DNA from: Polyrhizophydium stewartii | Lineage: Eukaryota; Chytridiomycota; Chytridiomycetes; Rhizophydiales | NCBI GenBank assembly: GCA_027604665.1 | Contig: JADGIZ010000007.1 | Coordinates: 1 to 56,630 of the forward strand | Reading direction: 5' to 3' | DNA: 56,630 nucleotides | In this document: one piece after another, positions 45,701-56,630 of the stretch | Layout of the letters: each line of letters starts with the position of its first letter | Numbering within the stretch: position 1 is the stretch's first letter | Made by a program: the position numbers and the translations under genes | Notes under the pieces: generated by a model | What the model was told of the DNA's origin: nothing | The model's database searches: none | What the model saw: only the letters and a program-made list of their open reading frames with translations

Positions 45701-48700
45701 ACGTCTGGGTCCGTAAACACGACGCCGCCGTCTTCACTGTGGAACGCCTGCTGAATCCACTGGCTCTCGGTGACGTGGTCCGAACTCGCGTGATTGAAGA
45801 TGCTCTCTGGCGCAAAGATTTCCTTGATGAGCGTCATGCGGCCGCTCAGCTCGCGCTTCTGCAACAGCAGCGATGCCTCGCGCTCGCGCATGGCGCCACT
45901 AAACTGCCGCAACTGCTCAAGCTCCTGCTCCTCGACGTGGTTGTCGACCGTCTCAGATACCATGCGCGAAAACACCATCTTGGCATCCGCGAGCGCCGAG
46001 TCTGTCTGCAGCCGGCTGCGTGTCTCGCGGCAGTAGCGAGACATGTTGCGCAGCCACATGCACAGTGCCTTGACCGCCGTGCCGACTTTTGCCGACTTGT
46101 CGATCTGGAAGCCCGGATAGTCGACAATCTTGCGCAGCTTCTCAAGTTTCGAGTCGCTAATGAGCGTGTAGTCGAACTGCGTGATGCGCTGTAGGAACGT
46201 GTGCGAGGAGAGTAGCTTGCGTGCCTCGCCCCAGCCACCTGGTTTGTCAAAGAGGATGCACAGCCCATCTGCGACGAGGGCGAGCAGCGGCGGTGGGATC
46301 ACAAACGTCTTGAGCTCCTCGAGGTCGTTTTTCTTGATGGCATGAAGTCGCTCAATGGCCTCTTCAAAGGCGCTCTTGGCCTCCGTCAGCCCTGCATTGG
46401 CGATGGTCGCTTCGCGCTCGACCATGACGCGCAAGGCCGTTTCGCGTCGCTCTCGCATAATATTCGTCAAGCGGACCATCTCCTGCTCGTTGGTTTCGAT
46501 GGCAATCTTGAGCCCAGAGAGCTCGTTTGAGATGCGCTCGAGCTGCAGCGGCAGCTCCACAAGCTCCTGCCTGCCTTCCTCGACCAGCCGCTCTATGCGG
46601 TCCTTGAGGCGCCGTGTCCGCCTCAGGCACGTGGTGAACTCGGCGATCTGCTGGCGCAAGTTGCTGTCCTGCGCAGCCGCATGGCGGCTGAACCAGAGAA
46701 TATACTTTGCGAACTCGATGGTCGACAGAGAGCGCCGTCTGCGCGCCGGGTCGCGGATCGTCTCGCGCGAATTCAGGTAGATCTTGACGACAAGGTGGCT
46801 GAGCATCTCAATCTCGTCGGCAAACGACTTGGTCTCCTCGAACACAAGCATGAACGTGCGGTACGAGAGCTGCAGCAAGTCGTTCTCAGAGTACTCGCGG
46901 TAGATGTCGACGGTACTGCGCGAGATGGTGCGCGGGAAACGCAGCATGCTCTGGTGCGTCGCAACGTCCGTCGCATCGACTCGTAGGATAATGCACACGT
47001 TCTCCTGCACGCGTTGTGCCCAGTACCGCGTGATCTCGAGTGGGTTCGGCTGCCTGCCAGAGCCGTCGGCAAAGATCTCGCGCTGGAACGACTGCGAAAA
47101 GTCGGAGCGTGCGGACGTGGCCACGTCCCGACGCATGCGGAACTGGTGCGAGATCTTGGTCATCAAGTCCTCGTACTCCTTGGGCGGCCACAGATGCCTG
47201 CTGCGAGCGCCGTCGTAGACCGCATGCAGGTCGCCCCAAACTTCTGCCGGCACATGCACCCCGGGCATGAGCGTGATGCAAACCGCCACGCGCTTCTCTG
47301 CCAGCCCGGCCTCGGTGACGTGCTTGCGGATAAACGCTCGCCAGCTCTCGAGCCCAACCTCGCCGCGGAAAGAGATCTCGCGGAGGGGCAGGTTGCGTGC
47401 CGTCGTGACCATGCGCACAACATCGAGTGAGATGTCCAGGCCCGGTCGGCAGACAAGGACCGCATGTAGATGCCGCTCGGCGGCGAACACGCGATCCAGG
47501 CGAGCAAAGTGCGCTGCGCAGTCCGGAAAGACGGTGATGTCGTCGCTGAAGGTGTCTGCAACGTTGGGCATTTTGGCGCGAACTGCGCGGATGAGCTCGT
47601 TCAGGTGTTCGTCGTCGACCACGTCCATCTCGTGACGTGTGAGCACTGGGGTGCCGACGCTGCCCTCGTGCTGCACCGCGTCTCGCTCGACGCTGGCATC
47701 GCTAAATAGGGCCTGTTCGCTCGTGTCGTCCATGTGGAAGTACTTGCGCGCGATTTGGCGCAGGCAGTCTTCGAAGATGTTCAGGTCACCGTACTTGATG
47801 CGGTCCTCAAACACGCGACGGGTCTCGTGGAGCCAGAGCGTGAACAGGGACTCGTTACCGGCAAAGCACGACGGCGCTACTCGCAGGAATCCTTCAAAAA
47901 CTTTCTCGAGGTCGTGCGACGAGAAGATATAGAAGGGGCCGTGGCTGGAGAGGACGAGACGCCGTTTGAGCAAATGAAGCATGTCGAGCGTCGAGTTGAC
48001 GGCCGAGTACATGCGCGATTGCACGTTCTCTGCGTTCGAGAATGCCATGAACTCTTCAACGCGGCGATAAAAGTGCACCATGGTCGCATCCTCGAAAACA
48101 TCGGTCTCGTTGAAGAACACGAGCGCAAAGTGGCGCATGAGCCGCGGCGGAGCGACGACGACCGAGTTGCGCAGCAGGTCACACAGCGCGAAAATGCCGA
48201 CCTTGCGCACGCGGCGCAGCGTCTGTGGCGTGCACCAGTACGCGCCTTGATCGACAAAGAAGCGCAGAAACTCCCACATTGTGCGCGAGCCCTCGGCGTT
48301 TGGCGACGGCAGATGCAGGTCGTCGACAAAGATCAGTAGCGAGCTTGAATTGACGGGCACGTACATGTCGTGCTCGGAGGCGGACGCGCTGTCGTCGGCA
48401 ACCAGGACCTTGTGAAAGTGCGCCGTGAGCTCAGAGACGTCCGACGCCGGCAGCAGCGGCACAGCGTGGCCGATGGTGTTGTATCGGTCCTGTGTGCACA
48501 GGTCCAACATGATATCTGTCGCAACGGACGTCTTACGCGAACCGATCTCGCCAATCAGCATAACGTGCTTCTCGTGCCGCAGAAGTAGCGAAATGACTTC
48601 TCTCTGTCGCGCCAGCACGCGCGATGATAACAGCCCGGCGCCAGAAAGCGCATCGAGCATGTTGAACCACGTCGCTGACACGGGGTCAAGCTTGAGGTCA

Positions 48701-51700
48701 AAAACAGAAATGTCGATGCGGTCTGCGAGCACTGACGCGAGGCGCGAGCTCGAGCGAGAAACCTTGATGAGTCGCGAGAAAATGCTCTGGAAGGCAGCGC
48801 GGTGCTCGGTGCCGATCGATGCGCCAAACGACCAGATGATGGCGTAGTGAAACATGTCCTCGATGACATCCACGATCGTCATGTGCGAGAAGGGCCGTGC
48901 CGACTTGGACCGCGACGCGGCCGCGCGGCCGTGTTCCATCAACAAGCACTCGAGAATATCCAGCACGCCGTTGAAAACAACAGGGATGCTCGCTTTGATC
49001 CCGCAGTCTTCGACAAACACAATGATGCTCTCCATGAACGACGAGAAGCAGCCCTCGATTTGGATCTGCATGGTGGCAAACTGGGTAACCTCATTTCCAC
49101 GGTCGATCCAGCGTCGCTCAAACTCGCCGAGCCACGACTGCAGCCGCACACGCCAGCTCCATTCGTTGCGCACAAAAACAACGTTGAAACGGCCGACAAA
49201 GCCTGCCGAGGCGTTGTCAAGGTTGTCAGTCTCGATGGCCACCAGGACGTTCCCGCCGAGAACCACGCGCTTCCCGTTGGACAGACACAGTGCGCCGCCC
49301 TCGTCCTTTTGCAACATGCTCGAGACCGAGTCTGCCCACGCCGCCTCGAGCGGGCTGTCAAAGACAAGCCAGTGCCGTTTGGTAGTGCGCTGCGCCGCAT
49401 CCACAATGGACTCGATCACGCCGCGCTGGTACCCCGTCGATTCCTCGAATCCGAAGAGGAACGACGGGGGAAGAGCGCGCGGATTCACGACGTGAATCTG
49501 CGTACCAAGCAGAGCCGCCACACTGCGAATCAGGCTTGATTTCCCGACACTCATCTTGCCGAGAACAATCGTGTGCTGGCCGTGCTCGACAATCTGCTCG
49601 AATTGGCCGATCGTGCGTGATACCAGCTGCTGCATCGAAGCTGGCCGGATCGCAGCGACTTTCTCCGCAAGTGACGCTGAGGCTGAAGCCACCATCTCGG
49701 CATCGGCTGCAGCCTCTGCGTCGGTGCGGTCGGCGACCCCAAAAACGATGCACACGAGATTCGCGAAAATGGGCAAATCGTCGAAGAGCAGTTTCGGTCG
49801 GATATACGAGTGGATCGCATACAACACGGCATTTGTCTCGTCGGGGACGATTCCTGCAACGTAAAGAAGCAGCGCACTGTGTCAGCCAATCGTGCGATTT
49901 TCTGACAGATGGCCTGACGCAGACCCGCCTTGGTTGCGCGCCATCTCGGCAAGCCGGATGACGATGCGCGTGGTGCGCAGGCTAAAGTCGTAGTGCGCCT
50001 GGCGAGACAGCTGGTCGCCGGCCATGGTGAACAGAGCTGCGATCTTGCACGCAAGCTCATGTGCGTCTCCGAATGCAGCCATGTGCAGCAGAGCCGACGC
50101 AATCGAGGCGATGTCTGGCGCAGCGAGCGCAACGAGACGGGTTTGCGCACGCAGCGAGGCGACAAAGTCCGGCCGGGCAAGGGAGCCCGGACTCACGGTT
50201 GCAAAAAAGCACACGCTTGTTGCGGGCTGCAATTTGATGATGCGGCCGAGATAGGAGACAGACGTTGCGTCCTTGCGCTCTGACAGGTCGCGCAGAGTTG
50301 TGATGGCCTGCCAGACGGTGCCGAGCGCGCTCTCGTCGAGCTTGTCAAGATTGGTCATGAGCAAATAGCAGCCTGTCATGGCCATGCCGGTCATGAGCCG
50401 CGTGAGCACGTGTGGCGAGACGCCTTGGCTGCAGTTGAAGAAGACGGCAAAGCGGCCCAATGCGCGAGCAAAGTCCTTGAAGATCTCGGTCTTGCCCACC
50501 GACACAGGCCCATACGCGGTCACTCCCATCTTGAGCTCGAGTGCGCTCCACGCGGCCGCGTGACACTTTTCTGACACATTGCTCCAGCACAGCCGCGCGC
50601 CGGCACCGAGGTACTCGTATCCGTAGACGCTGTGCTGCAGATACTGTCGCACGGTCACACCCTCGCTCTCCTCTGAAAAGTAGTACCGCAGGCCGCGCAG
50701 CCACTCGAATGCGGTCGCGTCGTGCACGCGCTTATCGTGGAGCTCCTGGCCCCAATCGCGGTAATTGAGCTCGATTGCGATCAGCGACTTCCAGCAGTTG
50801 ACGACGGCGGCGCTGCTGTCGCCCTGACGGATGAGTGCGGCGAGGCGTCCAATGTTGTCGCGCGAGCGGCCGACAAACTCTGAGATGGATGGCGCCGTGT
50901 CGTCCTCGATGCACGCCTGCAGCTCGGCAGTGCGCAGGGTCTGGAACGCGACTTGTGCAATCTGGATGGGAGTGCTGCGCACCATCTTTTCGTAAATAAC
51001 TTTCCAGCTCTGGTGGACCTCCTCAAACTTGAGCTGCGCCATGCGCGAGACCAGGAGCTTGCGCAGCGTCGCCTGCGACTCGGCTTCGACTTTGGCCAGC
51101 CACTGCTCGACGCCAAGCCCACGTGTCGGGATTGGGTTTGCGAACTGGACGGCCTCGCCCTCGGGCGAGCGCACGCCTGTGACGACGTAGTCGCGGTCGG
51201 CATCGTTGGTGTAGATGAGCTCGCTGAAGCAAAAGTATCTGCCGGCGGGATCCAAGTCAGCATGGCAGGTGCAGTGGGCATCGCGTTGCGCAAATCAGCT
51301 TGAACTCACCGTGGGAGCTGGTGCTGAACCGTCGACGGCTCCTTTGCGATCGAAACGAGCTCGAGCAGCTCATCGTCCGATACGAAAAAGAGTCGTGGGA
51401 AGACGAGCCTCTTGTTGTCAAGCCAGCCCTGGACATCGTCGATGACTCGGCGCAGGCCGTTGCGGATATCGGCGACTGACGCGGGCAGATCCGGATGCAG
51501 CTCAATCAGGGCCGAAAATAGCTCGCACTTTTGCACGTTGGCGATGATAACGCGGTAACCCGTCTCAAAGACGCGAAAGCGGCGCAGCTCGACCGAGAGC
51601 TGCAAGCGCACCTCCTCGGACTCGAAGAAGCCGTGCACATTGATCATGAGCGGCTGCATCTGCTCCCACTCGCGCATTGCCACGGCCGCGGCTTGCAGCC

Positions 51701-54700
51701 GTGCCTCGGTCTCACGCAGCTGCGCAATGTACTTTTCCATTCCCTTGGACGAGATCATCATCCCGACCGTTAGCAGGTCGGACTCGATCGTGCTGATGTA
51801 GTTGGAGAAGCTCTTGACGACTGTCAGGCCGAAGCGGTTGTTGGACTCGAGCTCGATGGGCATGCTGTAGTACCGCTCGTTGATTTCCTTGATGACGTTG
51901 GTGATGGCGTGCTCCTTGCCCGCGGCCGTTTCGATGGGGTCGATGCGAGCCGATACAACCGCAAGGCTGCTGCGACCCAAACGCGCGGCAATATCGTCCA
52001 GACAGTTGCGACCCGATTCAAAGTCAAACTGCAGAACTTGGCGGATCAGCACCCAGTGATCGTCCTGGAAAATGGGGTTCTTGAGCTTGGCCAGCAGCGG
52101 CGATTCGACGAGTGTGAACATGCGCAGGTCCTCGTGCGTCAACTTGACGATGGGAGAATTGACCAGCGGAGAGTCCTCGACAACGCGCGAGAGCTCTGCC
52201 GACGTGGTGGCGATCTCCTGCATGTCCAAGAGCGCGACGGGCTGCGAGCGCCAGTGCGCCAGCCGCTCGCGCATGCGAAGAAGGCTGCCAATCAGCAATC
52301 TGCGCGACGCCATCTTCTCCATAACAGCCTCGATCTCGGGCATTCCCTGCACATTCTCAAGGCACTCGATCTTGGCACGGATCGCTTGGGCGACGCTCGC
52401 GGCATCCGCGATCTTGGACTGCATTTGGGTGAGTGCGGCTGGAGCATCTGCAATCTCCTCGAGATCGCCGAGCGGCGAGTGTGTGCTGCGGTGGTGTGTG
52501 ACCGAGAGCCTGCCCGTGACCGACTGCGACGCTGCGTGCCCTGCTCGAAGCGACACACGCCGGGCTTGGCTATTGCGCAGCTGCTGCGCGGTTGCGGATG
52601 ATTCGACCGAGACGGATCCTGATCGGCTGCACGACGAGCCGATGGACCGCCGCCGCCCGCCATCAGTCAGATCTGTCCCTTGCATTGACATTGATCGCGG
52701 CGTGCGCGCACGGCCCGAAATCGATGAGCGTCGTCCCGGCGTCGGAAGCCCGTCGTCGTTATCGACGGCGACTGTGATGTCTGGTGCGATTGAATGGACA
52801 TCTGCATCGCTCACATGGCGGACAGGCGTCGGCATCACCTCGGGCGGCCGGGAACTTTTTGAAGACTGTATCCCGCTTTCTGCGGTGGGCTCCAGGTCGG
52901 TGCCATTCCGTCTGATGTTTGGAATCTGCGAGACTAAAGTACTGCATGTCAGCGTTGGGTCAGCTCGAAAGTCGTCAAGCCTATACTTGAGCTCACCGCC
53001 GCCGAGACGAGTTCGGGATGCTACAGCATCGCTGTCGTGGGAGATTTCGAGGTTGGAGAGCGCCTGGAACTCGCGCATGATGTCGTCGGTCGAGCCTGAG
53101 ATCACGTCCAACGAGTGGTACGGCACCACGGACGAGCGACGTGAGTGACCTGGTTCTACGTGCGTCTGGCTCTGAGGGATGGCGAGCTGATGCATCTGAA
53201 GAAGCGCTTGCGGGCCATGCGTGGCAATCGAGTCGCTCATCAACACTGGATTCCGGACGGGCCGCATGAACATTTGGTCCGCACTGGCGTCGAGTGCCTT
53301 CCAGTGCGCCATAAACGCATCGATTTCGCCCGAGAGCTCTGTGGTGAGGCGAGCAGCGGCGTTGCTGATATCGCGACTGCGCGTTGCCAGAAAGTCAAAG
53401 AACTCGTCGCGGGTGCGGTGCGCATCGAGCAGGCGAGAAAACTCGTCGTCGGCTTGGGTCCAGCGGTGCTCGTCCAAAAAGTCCTTGAGCCGGTCGAGCC
53501 ATGCGGTCTGGTCGCGCACCCAGTCGGACGCAGAAACCATCTCTCGCAGAGCGAGCGTCGCCTCGCGCGTCTCGGAGTACGTTGTGGGTGGCCCGAGCAC
53601 AAAGAAGGACTTGCAGCGGGCAATGACGGCGTCGGCGCAGGCAACGATGCTGCGGCTCACGCCTCGGTAGATGTCTGCCGTGGTGCGCTTTGCCCAAGCG
53701 TCGAGCTGCGCTTGCAGAGAAGCATGGCTGACACGGCACACGCCGCGTACCGTCGTTGAGAGGCTGAAGCGCGCATACCGCTGCACAGCCTGCACGTCAG
53801 CGAGCGACCGGAGGTTGAGCTCGATATACTCGTCAAGCGATGCCGTGAGCACGGCAATCGTCGATGCGCGCGTGACTCGGGGCACGATCTGGGCCGAGAT
53901 GGTGTCGAGATGCGACTGGCAGCCGTCGATGCTGTCCTCAACCAAGTCGCGGAATAGCATCTCAACAAAGCTGTGATTGGTCGGCCGACTCGGTAGAACG
54001 CCACCGGGCAGCACGCTCGGCACTGGCCGCGCCCATGCAGCAAGGCGCGCACCGAGATGCGCTCGCAGATCCGAGAGCGGCACATCGTACTCGAGAGTAT
54101 ATCCACTAGAGGATCCGTCTTGAGCGGCGTGTGCGCCAGAGCCCTTACTTCCGCAGGCATCACCGCCAGCGCTACGACTCGGCTCGATGCTGCGAATGTT
54201 AACTTGCAGGAGGACATGCAGTGCCCCGTGCTCGATTGCCCTGTAAGTTTCGGTGACGCACGAGCTCACGAGCGGCGACGCAAACGTGTCGGCCATGACG
54301 GTGACCATACGTCCGAGCCGGACGAACATGTCGGAACAAGGTTGGTGTCGCGCGGGCAACGGCGCGTTGGGGATTGCTAGCGTCATTTCCTCGAGCGTGG
54401 CCGGGTCGGCCTCGAAGGCGCGAGCACTCCGCTGTGTCAGCGTGAGATTGAGAGGCACGGGTCCATCGGGCTCGCGGATTCCAAAGAGGCCGAGTAGCTG
54501 ACGGAATGCGGCGTGCACGAGCATTGGGAGCCGGTCGCGCAACAGCACGTCAAAGTCAATTTGCAACCACTCGCACATGTCCAGGAAGTCCGCGGGACCA
54601 AACGTGACGCCGTCGGGTGATTCCATAATGGGAACAATTTCGGCAGACTTGGGTTCGGATGTGAAGGGTGCCGGAGCGAGGGCGCCGCCTGAACCGACGC

Positions 54701-56630
54701 CGTGGTTTGCACCGTGCATTTGAATGGTTTGAGCTGCCGCTACAGCTGATGCGCTCGTGCCGCCTGTTGCCTTGTGGCCGTGGTGGTGGCGTCTGTGTTT
54801 GTGCCTATGGCGGCGATGCTTCCCATGCATCCCGTGCGATGGCGGCACGGCAATTGGCTGCTGAGGTTGGAGCTGGGTAGGCTCGCTTGCCGGAGCAGCG
54901 TCGTCCCGGCCGGATGCGGTTGATTGCATGAGCTCTGGAATCAGCAAGCGGCGTTTGGATGGATGGACACGCGAGACATGCGTCTTCATGGTGTCCAAGA
55001 GCGGCACTGAGAACAGATCGGCGATAGCGCCCCGCAAGCTCGACAGCACGTCGCGCACGGCCAAGGATGTGGCGAAATTGAGATGCGGCTCAATGTCATG
55101 AGCTAGCAGAATCGCTTGCACGTGCCCGCCGTCCTGATGCCCCTCGCGCACGGCAGACAAGATGGCCGAGACGCGGCTGTAGACTTCCCAGGTCTGGGGA
55201 CTTTGTGGAAGCGTTGGCACGAATGACCTGAAGTTCTGGTTATTAATAAGCAACGACTTGAGCTCCGAGACAACAAAGTCGTCGCGCAACTCGGCGTAAA
55301 TGGGCAAAAGCTGGCTAGTGAACACCTCTTGCTCAAGTAGCAGGCGCATTTGCTTCTCCTCGTCTTCAAAGTCGCCGGTGAAATCATCGTCCTCGTCCTC
55401 GTCCTCGCCGCCGATCAGAGTGCGCGGACGGCGTCGCACAGCTCGTAGTGAACGCGCGGCATGACTCGAGCGACGCCTTGGCAGCGACTTGGTCGCCCGG
55501 TCCGAGCCAATCTGTAGAGGCGCTGGAATACGAAGCACTGCGCTGCGTGTTTGCGCAAACACACGCTCGATATCGCGCTTTGGGAAAGATGGCAGTGAAG
55601 ACTCGACGACAGGTCGAATAATCTTGACGCATTCACTGACGGCGAGGTTAAACTCAAACTCTTCGCGGATAACCCTAGCAAGCTCAAGCTGCCAGCGCAG
55701 CGAGTCTAGGGATTCTCCGGGCAGTAGGATTTCGCTGATGAGCTTCGCAAAGACGAGCGGGCTAGAAGCCCGCTCGAGGGCGGCGGAGGCGGCAGAGCCA
55801 CTCGGCGGGAGCCATTTGACAAGGAAGCGGCGCGAGCAGTCGTCGTAGGCGATGACCTCGCAGGGCATCCACATCTGCGGAAGGTTGGTGCACTTGACCA
55901 GACATTCGAGCGACTCAAAGTACGTGCCGCGAGGCTCTTGCCAGAAGCGGGCGATACAAGCAAACCCCGAGCCTGGAGCTGCAGCGGCGATGCCGTTGAG
56001 CAGCTTTTGTGTGCGCTCGTGGTCGACAAACAGATCAATTGGGAAAAGGTTTCCGATGCGGCGGCGACGGCGCCTGTATCCCGCGGAGGCGGCGGTATTG
56101 AGGCGGGCTGCGAGGCCGGCGGACTGCGGACTGCGCGCAAAGGGCAATGTGCTGCGCTCTGCGACTTGGGCGTCTGGAATCGGGAGCTCATTCGATGTTT
56201 GATCAGGCAGGTCCTCGTACTCGTCGTCAGTGCCAGAGTCAGCGTCTGAGGCGACGCCGCTGGGCAACAGCGTGTCAGGATCAGGAGACTCTAGGTCGTC
56301 GTCGCTGGCGGGCATCTCGTCCTCCTCAGACAGGACGGTGAGGCCACCAGGAATTGAGGCTGCGCGCGAGCGCGCGGGTCTCGGCGAGCGAGACACGCGC
56401 AGGGAGGCATGCAGCCCGTCTGGCGGCTCTGCGGGCAGGGCGATGCGCGGCAGCTGCTGGAGGCGGCGGGCGGCGGGCGGAGTCGTCGGCGACGCGTCTC
56501 GCGGGCGTGGGGTCAGGCGGCGCGAGATGGCAAGCCGCGGGAGACGGTACTTTGCGAGCAGCGCGCGCGCGGGCTGCGGCGGCAGCGCGGGGCCGCGGCC
56601 GATGCGCGGGCGGGCGGGGCGACGTAACTG
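34983..56630 (-). CDS. Giant dynein heavy chain with stalk F-box and C-terminal DUF4062-NACHT-WD40 fusion (5' end beyond window)
   Basis: Exons: 56630(open)-51310, 51238-49925, 49876-45509, 45455-45286, 45205-44961, 44882-44293, 44215-42894, 42829-42258, 42180-42014, 41951-41710, 41646-41415, 41358-34983. All phases match; sum 6,973 codons including stop. Order: disordered N-terminus; dynein tail; linker (KRLVFPRLFFVSDDELLELV); AAA1 (GPVSVGKTE); AAA2 (GKMSVGKSS, HWLVFDSPLEAAW); AAA3 (GEIGSRKTS, LIFVDDLHLP); AAA4 without P-loop; stalk; microtubule-binding domain (IKKNDLEELKTFVIPPP); expanded stalk with F-box; AAA5; AAA6 (RMTPFQRLLVQ, AWVLIVIDSFW); dynein C-terminal domain (AGFHMEGVRMVDGK); DUF4062-like; NACHT; WD40. 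AAA1 has lost Walker B acids, so conventional motility is doubtful. The nearest named divergent group I know is DNHD1; orthology is untested. No in-frame ATG lies between 56300 and the edge, so the start is probably outside. Confidence 0.9.
43570..46345 (-). other. Stalk region: microtubule-binding domain followed by a roughly 600-residue insertion with an F-box
   Basis: The microtubule-binding domain (about 46345-46030) runs from IKKNDLEELKTFVIPPP to VKALCMWLRNMSRY, a clear dynein match. Ordinary dyneins return through a coiled coil of about 110-150 residues to AAA5. Here about 730 residues intervene before LCNKIETQISELKK and AAA5. Within them, exon 44882-44293 encodes an F-box: LPRPLSFRILISMGL, RLCELARVSRRWCELA, QQQIWKWLSHENGW, then DWRDFYSRLH. 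F-boxes recruit SKP1-cullin1 ubiquitin ligases. A preceding segment ending SPFQACRGAFIVRDIVVSLH weakly echoes the microtubule-binding domain and may be a duplicated copy. Confidence 0.75.
47400..51238 (-). other. Dynein ring AAA1-AAA4 with degenerate nucleotide sites
   Basis: In AAA1 the P-loop GPVSVGKTE (about 50485-50515) is intact. The Walker B position, normally CFDEFNRI, reads LLMTNLDKL (about 50340-50375), so Asp-Glu became Thr-Asn, and sensor I TMNPGYAGR reads TVSPGSLAR (Asn lost). AAA2 keeps a P-loop, GKMSVGKSS (about 49541-49575). AAA3 has GEIGSRKTS with Arg in place of the second Gly, but its Walker B VDDLHLP is canonical. In AAA4 the P-loop position reads CRPGLDISLDV, with no Lys. 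By family knowledge AAA1 hydrolysis drives dynein motility, so this ring is predicted to bind but not hydrolyse ATP at AAA1. Confidence 0.8.

Noticed and set aside
1..56630. CRISPR arrays, prophage, insertion sequences, operons with ribosome binding sites
   Set aside because: The sequence is clearly eukaryotic nuclear with spliceosomal introns; no regularly spaced repeats or bacterial elements were seen.
1..56630. tRNA or rRNA genes
   Set aside because: I noticed no convincing tRNA cloverleaf or rRNA segment by eye; a tRNAscan-SE and Rfam run would be needed to exclude them.

Overview
This window comes from a GC-rich eukaryotic nuclear genome, most likely a zoosporic (flagellated) fungus of the chytrid type. 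Genes are broken by short spliceosomal introns (about 48-103 nt, one of 542 nt) with GT-AG ends and CTNAC-like branch sites. Flagellar genes (CFAP45 and a dynein heavy chain) sit next to genes of fungal character: an mL59/MRPL25-like mitochondrial ribosomal protein, Mediator MED16 with a C-terminal CGGxWR motif, and a Drs2-type flippase. The exact lineage is inference.

Layout. 1-3773: GC-rich sequence with no resolvable gene, although splice-like signals and an exact 53-bp direct repeat are present. 3774-10611 (+): a protein of about 2,150 aa, polyglutamine-rich, with a coiled coil and three C-terminal Myb/SANT repeats. 11731-13932 (-): CFAP45, a microtubule inner protein, in eight exons. 14230-14972 (+), 15256-15827 (-) and 15885-18764 (+): three genes of mitochondrial gene expression (bS16m, an mL59-like protein, a PPR protein). 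18845-19855 (-): a membrane-anchored cyclophilin. 20142-20994 (-): a kinase N-lobe with no catalytic C-lobe. 21363-22511 (+): a Gfo/Idh/MocA oxidoreductase. 22806-27380 (-): a complete nine-exon P4-ATPase. 27492-31664 (-): MED16. 32283-34891 (+): an EXD3/mut-7-like 3'-5' exonuclease.

34983 to the right edge (-): one giant gene. Twelve exons join with every intron phase matching and give at least 6,972 codons, still open at the edge. It encodes a complete but highly divergent dynein heavy chain: tail, linker, AAA1-AAA6, stalk and microtubule-binding domain. AAA1 has a P-loop but has lost the Walker B Asp-Glu pair and the sensor-I Asn, and the AAA4 P-loop is gone. The distal stalk carries an insertion of several hundred residues containing an F-box. 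Downstream of the dynein C-terminal domain, in the same uninterrupted 6.4-kb exon, lies a complete NPHP3/NWD-like module: DUF4062-like domain, NACHT ATPase and WD40 propeller. I know of no described dynein with this architecture, and it is the main discovery candidate here. It looks like a dynein-shaped scaffold joined to a ubiquitin-ligase adaptor motif and an NLR-type switch. That function is inference.
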